A stretch of 64,000 nt of DNA. It comes from Bactericera cockerelli (taxonomy: Eukaryota > Arthropoda > Insecta > Hemiptera > Triozidae). How positions within the stretch are numbered: the stretch's first letter is position 1; the number at the start of each line of letters is the position of its first letter. Shown here in pieces: positions 35,201 to 47,200 of this stretch. Both the position numbers and the translations under genes were made by a program. The stretch lies in NCBI GenBank assembly GCA_024516035.1, contig CM044958.1, forward strand, positions 27,373,755 to 27,437,754, read 5' to 3'. A model generated the notes under the pieces. That model was not told the DNA's origin. It was given only the letters and a program-made list of their open reading frames with translations, and ran no database searches.

Positions 35201-38200
35201 AAAGTTGCAAAAAATCACTTTGTGCAGTTATAAAGGCGAATCCGAAAAAACGGATTGCAGATCCGTCCTAGAAATGTCGTCAGTAATCTACCATTAACGG
35301 GTGTAAACGTTTTTTTGGTCCACCCTGTATTATTTGTACATCTTTACTAAGCAAAAAATGAGATTTTGCTTGAACTGCAATCAAAAAGGGACTTCTTAGT
35401 GCTACGCTGGCAGTACAAATAAAGTATGTATTTGTAATTATAATTGTAAAATTACCTAGAATTAACCATGAAATGAGACGCTGCCACCAGTAAGGTTCGT
35501 CTGCTGACCAGAGTAATATGTGAGTAACGGTGATAACCAGTATAATTAGCTGAACTTTCATCACAGAGTGTTTGTTTCTCTCAGCACAGTATAGGCTATA
35601 TATGAGCCATGCTATTCCGGCGATCATTCTGAAATTGCAATAAGAATATTAATATTTTTACTATCCATTTTAGAATTTTTTATCTTACGACCTGTTTTTA
35701 ATATTACCAGTAAACGCAGGTTGTTTTTATACTTTACATTTAGACTTTAGAGTATCTATTTTTTTCAATCATAACATATGTACAAACTTTGCAGACAGTA
35801 TCAATCTTTATGTTCACAAGCAGGAGTAATTTGAGGTATAAGTACACTACCCTGGGATGTTTAACAGAAAGAAATTGATCATTCACAATGGTCGGTCGGT
35901 GTGAACTCTTATTTGAATGGCGATATGGGGTCACAGGGTCCTTGTGAGGATAAAAAGAGATGCTGTAATGAAAACAGCAATCAGTGGTGGCATTACTGAC
36001 AAAGAGTACACAAGGAGAAAAAATCCTGTAACTCTGCGCTAACCACAAAAATTGTGATGTACATTTTTTTATTTTAGTTTTAGAAGTAAAATTAAAATTA
36101 TTCTCTCACCACAACCGTCGCACTAACCAGGCATAGATGGTGGCTCTCTATGATATCTAATGGCAAAAGCATCTCTGAATTCCGTTGCTGTTAAGTTGAT
36201 ATAATTATGTATGCAGGGATTTTTATAATTATGTATGCAGAGAAAAACTTTTGCATAAAACGAGTGATACGTAGTAGGTTGAACATCAACACCAGTCAAT
36301 ACAAATTTATTCAGCTGATGTACCAACATTAAATGCAGATTATGATGAAGTGAGTAAACAGATAGACAACATTGTTGAAACTAATATAATAAAAAAACTA
36401 GTGAGATTGAATATCAAGGGATATAATATGAACAGACGAAAATGTCAGTGTGAAATTTTGTGAGACTTAAACATTATTCTAGGTTCAAATATCAGAGGTT
36501 TCAATAATATTTTTATATACTTACAGAACATACTTGTTGGTGTCCTGAGTTCCAACAATTGGAAGGAGAGGAAACACTGACAGGGGAAGTAAGCTTAATG
36601 TATTTTTTTTAGCGATATGATCCCGTGGATAGAACCCATAAACTGCAATACACAGGACTAGGGCACTTAGAATCCAACGATGAAAGAATGTGCATACCTG
36701 ATTAATGAAAGACGGGAAAATGATGTAAGTATTAAAAATAATTTATATTACAGTTGAAGAAGTTTTATCAGAACTATCAGATTTAAAATAAGTAAGAATA
36801 AAATGTCCCAAATTTGTTGACCCATTTACTAGCCTAGATAATATGGTGTCATTCAAAAATTATAAATTAAATTCCAAGCATGTCTCGAACATACCCTGAA
36901 AATTTCAGCCCTATTGGACAAAAATTGCAAATTTTATAGTGATAAGTCATTTGACCCAAATCTTTGCCTAGTTCTACGTTACTTAACATGATGTGGTGCA
37001 AAATCTATACAGCAAATTCCAAGTGTGAATTTGTAATTCGTAAAAATAAAATTCGTTTCATAGTGGCAACAGTATGTATGGAACATACCCTGAAAGTTTC
37101 ACATCGATTAGAGTAAAACTACAACTTTTATCGCGTTACTAACACATACTCGTAGATACATACATAATTACATACATTGAAATAGACAAATGCGTCTTGA
37201 GTTAAAGGCAGATTGACTTCGTTACTCTTCATTCGCAATTTTATTACCCTCTGAATAAGACATTTTCAAATTAAAATGAAATAAAACTAATATATTAATC
37301 TTTTCATTTTCTAGATCAATTTTCTTCTTCTTTATATTACATTACAATAAATGCATGATATTCACTAACCAACATAAGGATGCCACACACATAAAAACAG
37401 GTTTGGACTAACAAGGCTCTGTGGTCAACTACAAATTTCAGCGCATTATCCTGTGCTGGAGGAATTGTCAGGGAAAACCAAGTGAAAATCGGCAACAAAG
37501 CAAACACATAGCTTTGAGGTGACAGTCCTAGATCTGAAAAACACATTAGAATTCATATGAAATTAGAAGTGACTGAAAAACATATTAGAATTTAGAAGTC
37601 CTAGAACTGAAAAACATATTAGAATTTATAAGAAATTAGAGTGATTACACAAGAAAGTAATTGTAATAGAAAGTCGTGTGATATTCACACCAGTTTATTA
37701 TTTTATTTTTCCGAGCCCAGGAACCTTTTGTTTAATTTTACTTCAAACACTGGAAATTTGAAAATCATATTATGTAAGTTCTGAAAACACGAAACGATTC
37801 CTAACAAAATTTCAAAGATACTGAAATTCTTGGTATAAAAAAGCCCCATAAGAACGTGTAGGTAGACTGAAAAATTCAACTTGGTAAATATGATGTCACA
37901 AATCCTCTGTCACGACGTATTCGCTTTTTTCCGATTCGACAACTTTAGAAAGGCTTTTTAAGGTCTTTCGCGTTCGTTTTTCTTTGTTTTGATGGCAGAA
38001 ATGCATTTTTATGGTTTATTTACTATAGAATCAGTCACTCACTATTTTTTTTTTTTTTTTTTTTTTTTCTTTGTTTTGATGACAGAAATGCATTTTTATG
38101 GTATATTTACTATAGAATCAGTCACTCACTATTTTTTTTTTTTTTTTTTTTTTTTCACCTATTAGTAAAAACATTCACTTACTACAACAGTAAACTAGCA

Positions 38201-41200
38201 TTGCGCCAGTAGCAATGTAAATTTTCTTCTGACGAAAATTGAGCTGAAGGTCCGATACCCCGACCAAGTCCCGAGCAGAGGTGAGAAGAAGCCGCAGAAG
38301 TCCGAGATAAGCCACAGAGATGCAGACTAGTAGGTGGGTCTGGTGGTACGTGTGGAAGTACACCAGACCTTCCAGTGAGAGCTTCATGAGCCGCTTGCAC
38401 TCAGATATCTGAAAAATTAAACAAAGTAGTTTTTATACGTTCGAGAGGGGGATTTTTAGGGAGTGGGAAAGCGAATGTAAAAAAAAAAAAAATATCCGGA
38501 AAAATAAGGTCACAGCATACTGTCGACAAAAAAGAAAAGCTTTTAAATTAACATCAAAAAGATTCATAAAAATCGGTTGAGAAAACCGGCTAAACTGGAG
38601 TTTCTTTTCTTTTTTCAAACGCAACTTGTTGTAATTACATAAAAATAATAATAATACATGCATGGTTAAATCCGACTTAGATGAGTGTTTATTCTAGAAC
38701 AGCATAGCTGATATCAGTGGTGAACTCGGACCTCCTGACTATTTTTCACACAGAAAAAGTTTGGGTTCTCTCTTATTCTCAGTTGTAATACAGGAACCCT
38801 GACGCTGTGATGTCCTCGGAAATATCCGAAACTTGTACATTGGAATTGAAAATATTACACATGTGCCATAGAGTTAATTAAGAGCTTATGAAAATGATAT
38901 TTTTCGCTATCTCCTGCTTGTTATAATTGTAGTCACTTTTGACTTTTTTTTCTCACTAGAGTGCAACACTCTACCTGAAACCAAACAAAAGCCAAGACCT
39001 GTGGCAGATAGCTGCAATAGTCTCGGATTTTTCAATCATAGAGCAAAGTCTAAAAAAAAAAAGTCCAACGTCCCCGGTCTGGCTGGGGTGAGTTAAATAG
39101 GGAGAAGAACAGTATCTCGCTAGAGGGCAAGCCAACTCTGGCAAGCCAGCCTCGCTTGCAGTTTTCCAAGGGTTTAATAAAAGTTTGTACGATGGTTGAT
39201 TGCTTCAGGACAAGCCTAAGTTGACTGGAGAACATCACTCCACCCAGCTCTAGCCAACATTGACAAAAATAAGAAAAAAGGTGTCTAACTCATCAACCTT
39301 ACCACTGAATCAAAGTCTTCTTGTTTAAACGCAAGTTCTATTTTATGGAAAAAGTTTGCTTCCTCAGTCTCAGTCAATTTGTGGAATGGAGTAAACAGGA
39401 AGTTGGCAATTCTTTCTCGACGTTGTGAGCGAAGAGTGTAGAATGCATTGTAGATTTGTATAGCATTAGAGTAGGTGACTCTTGCTTGCTGGGATTTGTC
39501 CAGATTTAGATACTGCAGAGGTAGCTTGCCCTGAAATATAAATTATTTTCAGTACTACTAATGTAGAAGATAGGATATAGAGAGTAAGAGGTCATTATAA
39601 GAGTGGTGAAAACTCCATAATCCATTAAGAGGAATGGTCAACCCGAACATTTATGGCAAATCATTCCTTATGACATGTATAATTGTATATCATTAGTATG
39701 AAATATACAGGGTGTCCCGTATACAGATGCAAATATTTTGAGAGTAGGTTCAGCCCACCGTGGACTATCATATGAGCGAAACTTGCAGTGGGGCATTTTG
39801 CTTCGTTAAAGAGTTATGGCCAAATCCCTGTTTTTCCCACAGGTCTAGAGGTCACTTGGATCGATGCACGTTTTTAAAGAAATGATAGCCAGTAAGTAAT
39901 TTTTGACTTCATGTATGGATAGTCATGCATATTTCCCTTCGAATGCAGTTGGTTGCATAAAAAAATATTGAAAGACCAGAGAGATATTTAAATATAAGTT
40001 CAATACTTTTCTAAAATTTGATTTTTCCCTGTTTTCCCTTTCGTGAATTTAGAGTACTTCTACAATTGCAATTCTGCGTATCACTAATTAAAAAATTACC
40101 CTATTATGTTTAGTTTTATAAAAAAGAAAGCTCATTTATACTACTTTAAAGATCATGGAACGCAGTACACACAAAGCTCAAAAAACACTTCTGAATCATG
40201 ATGGAAAATTCAAAGTTGGCTGAATTTTAACAGAAGTGGCGCGTAAATTGAGGTATAAATACACTGCTCTGGGATGTTTAACAGAGGGAAATTGATCATT
40301 CACAGTGGTCGGTCGGTGTGAACTTTTATGTGAATGGGGTTACGGAATCACAGGGTTATCATGAGGAAAAATGAGAGAGGCTGCAACGAAAGCAGCAACC
40401 AGTGGTGTAATTATGGAAAAAGAATACACATGGAGAAAGACTCTGCGCTACCAACAAAAATTATGATTTTATTTTTAGAAGTAGAATTAAAAATATCATT
40501 TTTGTGTTTGTCACAATCATGATATCAAAAACATAACAAATAGTGCCGAAAATTAACCTTGGGTAAAACTCGAACATCCAACCTTAAGGTTACTATTATT
40601 ATTAATACTTTATTTTTATTTTATAAACAATCGGACCAAGCTTTATTTACATTTTTTTTTACAATGAACATGGTAACAATTTGTGAAATAAATATAAACA
40701 AAGACTGATCAAGGGTGGTGATACAGTGATACATGTTTGTAGTTTATTGATAAACTACAAACATGATACATTCTGCAACACAGGACATGAAATGAAAAGA
40801 ACCCAAAAGAATATGTAGCGAACCAAGGGCGAGGTTTAAAGCTTGTGGCTTTCTCTTCCACCGAACAAATTGATCGCCTTGTTATTTTAACTATTAGATT
40901 TGATTAATATAGTTGGTTAATAGAACTAATTGTACTCAGAAAATTTTCATTTATAACTTGCAGTTGGCACAAAAATAGTCACACAGACCGCTTCAGGCAT
41001 CGAGTGTTCTTCAAAATGCCATAGCGCCCAGATTCAAAATTTGAAAGATGTGTTTCTCTCCTTCTGGTGCCGTTTGATAAGGCGTATCTCATTCGTTCCT
41101 TCACGCGTCTGAAAGAACTTTGTATTTATTGAAACAAAATAGCAAAGGGTATTTTTTTAGCTAGTGATACGCGGAATTGCAATTGTAGAAGTACTCTAAA

Positions 41201-44200
41201 TTTACGAAAGGGAAAAAAAGGGAAAAATCGAATTTTAGAAAAATATTGAACTTATGATTAAATATCTCTCTGGTCTTTCAATATCTTTTCATGCAACCAA
41301 CTGCATTTCAATGGAAATATGCATGACTATCCATACATGAAGTCAAAAATTACTTACTGGCTACCATTTCTTTAAAAACGTGCATCGATCTAAGTGACCT
41401 CTAGACCTGTGGGGAAAACAGGGATTTGGCCATAACTCTTTAACGAAGCAAAATGCCCCACTGCAAGTTTCGCTCATATGATAGTCCACGGTGGGCTGAA
41501 CCCACCCTCAAAATATTTGCATCTGTATACGGGACACCCTGTATAGTAACAAAACTTATGAGTAATGAGATTGGATAATGGATAACTTAAGTAGACACAG
41601 ATTTTTTCTTTTGTTAACCATAACACTCATTCAGTAATTTTAATTTTCCACTTTTAGCAAGTTTAAGGGGAGATTCCCCTGTACCTAGATACGTACGATA
41701 TTTATCTTACGAGTATATCTTTACATACATGTAGACTGTAGTCAGCGTAACTGGGTGCAGTAGTGCACTAGACCTGTACACACAGTGACCTGGGTTTGAT
41801 TCCCAAGAGCGTAGAAATTCATACCTGAACGTGAGGGAAAAATGAGTAGTTACTCATAAAAGTAACTACTATTTTTTCAAGTAGAGATAAAGAAAATAAT
41901 GTAGTATTTCAAAAAGTGGTGGCTCTTAGAACTGCTGTTAAACCAACAACAACAAAAAAAAAAAATCTGAAGAGGTCTAGTGCTTCACCACAAATAAATC
42001 ACATACATACTCGAACATTCTACATCTACATACCACAGAATGAACAGGAATAGGAACTCCTAGTAAGGTGGACACGAGCGACACAATGTCCACCTGAGCT
42101 ATGTCGAGCTGCCCCCGAGAGAGGGGAAGAAATGTAGGGGAAGTAGAGGAGGGGTAGGGTGTGCATCCCACTCCAGACCCCCAGGCTACAAATGGGGTCT
42201 CGGTTTCATGATCTGATCCATCCCCGTGAGATCCTAAAACAATTTATTATTATTATGGAGAGGAGGTAAATTTTATAACCAATTCAAAACGATGTGCGGG
42301 GCTAATGAGCAGAAATCTGTGCCCAATACCCACTAAAATCCTCCTCTCCCCCTTCTATAACTAACGTACCCGGAACCGTATAAAATACATTACTTCAGGT
42401 AGAAGTTATTTAATCAACCGCTCACAAAACAATGGAAGTTGTGTAATTGTTACAATAATTTTAACACCTGATGGGTGATAAAGAGTACATAACAATCACT
42501 TATTTGTACATTCTTAATGTGTTGCTTTAGTTTGTAGGTAAATACTTATTATTAGAATATTTGCAACCAGCCTCCGTGGCGTAACGGTTGTGACTACTCC
42601 CCGTAGTCCAGAGATCCTGGGTTCGATCCCCGGTCGGAGTAGACTTTTCGCACAGAAAATTCTGTTCCCTCCGAACACGTGAGGCTGACAATTCCGGCCC
42701 TACCCAGGCTGAGTGAGGTTAATGTGGGTAGCTGGTACGATTCCCAGCGAATGGAGGCTAAAACCCCCGTCCTAATCCAGGACGTTAAATTAAGTAGAAT
42801 CGTTGGCGTTAGGAAGGACATCCAGCCGTAAAAATGTGCCAAAACTAAACAACCTCAACCATGAGGTTGAACAACGTCGGCCCTGCTTAAGCGGGATAAG
42901 ACAGAGTAAAAGAAGAAGAAGATTAGAATATGTACAAACGTACATGTACACATTAAAACACTTCATCTAGAATACTATCCCAAGACATTAGCGTTGAGGC
43001 AATATTACCTCTTTGAATGGCAAAATTTAGTTGTTCCCTGAACTATTGCCCCACACATCTATTTTTTGTTTCGAGAATATAATAAAATTATAGTTAAACA
43101 TTTCTAAAGTACTTGGCCTAAAAGAGCCAAAGATTTTAACGGCAAAGGAAATAAAATCTTATTCCTAGATGTTGAACTTGCACTTGATCATCCTACTATA
43201 CTTACCCCAGTCTGTCATGCCATGATCTGAGGCATAGATGAAAGCTGTCTGGTTGTCATTGTTGTAGTAATTGCTCAAAAACTGAACGACATCTTTCACA
43301 ATGGTATCTACAACTAATATGTTGTCAGCATATTCCCTGCAATGTAATAGAGTTCATTTTTAAATTAATGTTACAGTTGTTGATGCATAAATATTATGTA
43401 TTGATTTTGGTATTGGTATCAGTTCTAATACCAATAGATGGTCGCCCCTGAGTGTAATGGGCATTATTTTCACGTCATAAGAATCATCTTGTGTTCAGAA
43501 TGATTTTTTCTATCCTGTTCCAATAGCTCAAACAGGTAAGGTGCAACTAATAATATTTGACAGGTATACTTTTTTCTACTCCAGGGGGCGTGTCACTCCG
43601 CTAGAAAGAATTTTCCCATTTTTTTTATAGAGTTGAATCCACTGAAATGAAATGGTCCATAAAACATGTGGTTCACAGATTTACATACTTTTTTGAACCA
43701 CGCCGTATTCAGGGTGTCCCTGAAAACATACCCAAATTAAAAGAGAATCTCACTTAGTGAGGTTGCTTCGCTCCCTCACTGCATTTGGTTAAAAATGTTA
43801 TAAGTCATATACATACTTTGAGTTTGGTTTATAGTTGTGACCTGCAGTGTCAGGTCCCAAGAAATGCAGCATGAAAATGACTTGGTCCTTATTTAAACTT
43901 TCTAAATTCTTGTTATTTCTGAGAAACAGCAGCGTTTTGTTACCAACCCAAAAATTGAGTTGATTTTCATTCTTGAATTGCTGTTCATTTTCATTGTAAA
44001 ACTCAAAATGGAATCTTTTCTCATCTTTTTGCTTGAAACCTGGAAGACAAAAAAACAGAATAAAAATATCTTATCTAAAATTATCATACATATTTTACTC
44101 GAGGTCATTTTTTTATACAAAAGTCATTTAGACTTACAGAGTTGAAACAGTCTCATTTCTGCTTTCATGGATTTGTTTCACTAATCTCCTAATACTGGAC

Positions 44201-47200
44201 CAGGGACATTATATTTTACAGAATTATAAAAAATAGACGTGCGGCGCAGGTGAGCTTATACAGGGTGTCCCGTATACAGATGCAAATATTTTGAGGGTAG
44301 GTTCAGACCGTGAACTATCATATGAGCGAAACTTGCAGAGGGGCATTTTGCTTTGTTGAGTTATGGCCAAATCCCTGTTTTTCCCTCAGGTCTAGAGGTC
44401 ACTTGGATCGATGCACGTTTTCAAAGAAATGATAGACAGTAAGTAGGTAATTTTTTACTTCATGTATGGATAATTATGCATATTTCCCTTCGAATGCAGT
44501 TGGTTGCATGAAAAAATATTGAAAGACCAGAGAGATATTTAATCATAAGTTCAATATTTTTCTAAAATTTGATTTTTCCCTTTTTTCCCTTTCGTGAATT
44601 TAAAGTACTTCTACAATTGCAATTCTGCGTATCACTAGTTAAAAAAATACCCTCTGCTATTTTGTTTCAATAAATTCCAAGTTTTTCCAGACGCGTGAAG
44701 GAACGGGATGAGATCCGACCTATTAAACGGCACCAGAAGGAGAGAAACACATCTTTCAAATTTTGAATTTGGGCGCTATTGCATTTTGAAGAACACTCGA
44801 TGCCTGAAGCGGTCTGTGTGACCATTTTTGTGCCAACTGCAAGTTATAAATGAAAATTTTCTGAGTACAAATAGTTCTATTAACCAACTATAACAATCAA
44901 ATCTAATAATTAAAATAACAAGACGATCAATTTGTTCGGTGGAAGAGAAAGCCACAAGCTTTAACCTCGCCCTTGGTTCGCTACATATTCTTTTGGGTTC
45001 TTTTCATTTCATGTCCTGTTTTGCAGAATGTACCTATCATATTTGTAGTTTATCAATAAAGTATTGATAATAATAATAGTAACCTGAAGGTTGGATGTTC
45101 GAGTTTTACCCAATGTTAATTTTCGGAAATTTTTTGTTATGTTTTTGATATCATGATTGTGATAAACACAAAAATGATATTTTTAATTATAATTCTAAAA
45201 ATAAAATCACAATTTTTGTTGTTAGCGCAGAGTCTTTCTCCATGTGTAATTGTGTATTCTTTGTCCATAATTACACCTCTGGTTGCTGCTTTCGCTGCAG
45301 CCTCTCTCATTTTTCCTCACGATAACCCTGTGACCCCGAAATCCCATTCACATAAAAGTTCACGCCAACCGGACCACTGTGAATGATCTATTTCCGTCAG
45401 TGAAACATCCCAGAGCAGTGTATTTATACCTCAAATTACGGGCCAATTCTGTTAAAATTCAGCCAACTTTGAATTTTCCATCATGATTCAGAAGTGTTTA
45501 GATATAAATGAGCTTTCTTTTTTCTAAAACTAAACATAATAGGGTATTTTTTTAACTAGTGATACGCAGAATTGCAATTGTAGAAGTACTTTAATTTCAC
45601 GAAAGGGAAAAAAGTGAAAAATCAAATTTTAGAAAAGTATTGAACTTATGATTAAATATCTCTTTGGTCTTTCAATATTTTTTCATGCAACCAACTGCAT
45701 TCAAAGGGAATTATGCATGACTACCCATACATGAAGTAAAAAATTACTTACTGGCTATAGTTTCTTTGAAAACGTGCATCGATCCTCGTGACCTCTAGAG
45801 CTGTGGGAAAAAAAGGGATTTGGCCATAACTCTTTAACAAAGCAAAATGCCCCACTGCAAGTTTTGCTCATATAATAGTTCACGGTGGGCTGAACTTACC
45901 CTCAAAATATTTGCATCTGTATACGGGACACCCTGTAGAGGCATGGCCGACGTATAATTTAATATATTAAGTAGTTTTTTAATTCCACAATAGAAGAATA
46001 ATATATTGTTAAATTGAATATTTTTTTTTGCCGTAAGTGTTAGTATTTAATGTCCATATGTGTTTATTTTTAATTGTAAATACAGCTGTATTAAAAATGT
46101 AAATGTCTTGTACTGTTGGAACATTAAATAGTAGGTATAAGTCTTGAGAATATAAAGTATTTTTGTAATATTGTAATTAGTAATATGTTTTGTGTTCTAT
46201 TAAGTTTAGTCATGTTATTTTGTTATGCCCCTCCCCAAGAAGATATACCGTATTTTAATAAGGACTGTACCATAGAAAAAAAAATTTCGCGTAACACAGA
46301 CTTGTCACAGGCTTTGTTAAGGTTGTTAAATATACAGGGTGGGGCAAAAGTCTGGAAACCCCTGAATAACTTTCGAATGGCTTCTTCGGTAAAACTAAAA
46401 TTTTGTACGGTAAACCGGGCTAATAAGACCTTCTTTTAGAGTGGGGTCGATTTTTGCTACCGGCCCCCATGTCGGGGCCAGGGGGGCCAACTTCATTTTT
46501 TTAAATACGAACCCCCACCTTGCGATACATTTTTGAAAAGGTCTTTAAATAAGAAATACATTAGTGCGAATTTTATTTTTTTAATATTAACTGTTTGCAA
46601 ATGGCGTCCAACTTTGTGTATGCAGTAAAGTCTGGAAACCCCTGAATATCTTTCGAAATAGCTTTCTCAGTAAATTTAAAATTGTGTACGGTAATCCGTG
46701 GTAATTAGACCTTATATTAGAATTGGACCGATTTTTTTTACCGGCCCCCATGTCGGGGCCAAGGAGGCCAACCTCATTTTTTTAAATACGAAACCCCACC
46801 TTGCGATACATTTTTGGAAAGGTATAATTACCCCGACTTACCGTGCATAATTTTAAATTTACTCAGAAAGCCCTTTCAAAAGATATTCAGGGGTTTCCAG
46901 ACTTTACTGCATACACAAAGTTGGACGCCATTTGCAAACAGTTAATATTAAAAAAATAAAATTTGCACCAATGTATTTCTTATTTAAAGGCCTTTCTAAA
47001 AATGTATCGCAAGGTGGGGGTTCGTATTTAAAAAAATGAAGTTGGCCCCCCTGGCCCCGACATGGGGGCCGGTAACAAAAATCGACTACACTGTAAAAGA
47101 AGGTCTTATTATCCCGGTTTACCTTACAAAATTTTAATTTTACCGAAGAAGCCATTCGAAAGTTATTCAGGGGTTTCCAGACTTTTGCCCCACCCTGTAT

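Larger units (their letters stand above)
32903..35327. mobile_element. CAGGGTG-type element D, 2.4 kb, long TIRs
   Basis: Ends cagggtggaccaaaaaaaac and its reverse complement ttggtccaccctg, flanked by TA at 32901-32902 and 35328-35329. The arms are inverted for about 450 bases (to the atcacgtgat...aaaattattttttagca region). The 1.5 kb centre holds a (ct)n tract and a tRNA-like remnant; no transposase is seen. Confidence 0.85.

Noticed and set aside
42571..42645. A functional tRNA gene (good A and B boxes, about 5 bp acceptor stem)
   Set aside because: It is the head of a full-length SINE with its own tail and target duplication.
42594..42842. Minus-strand 82-codon frame
   Set aside because: Lies entirely within SINE T3.
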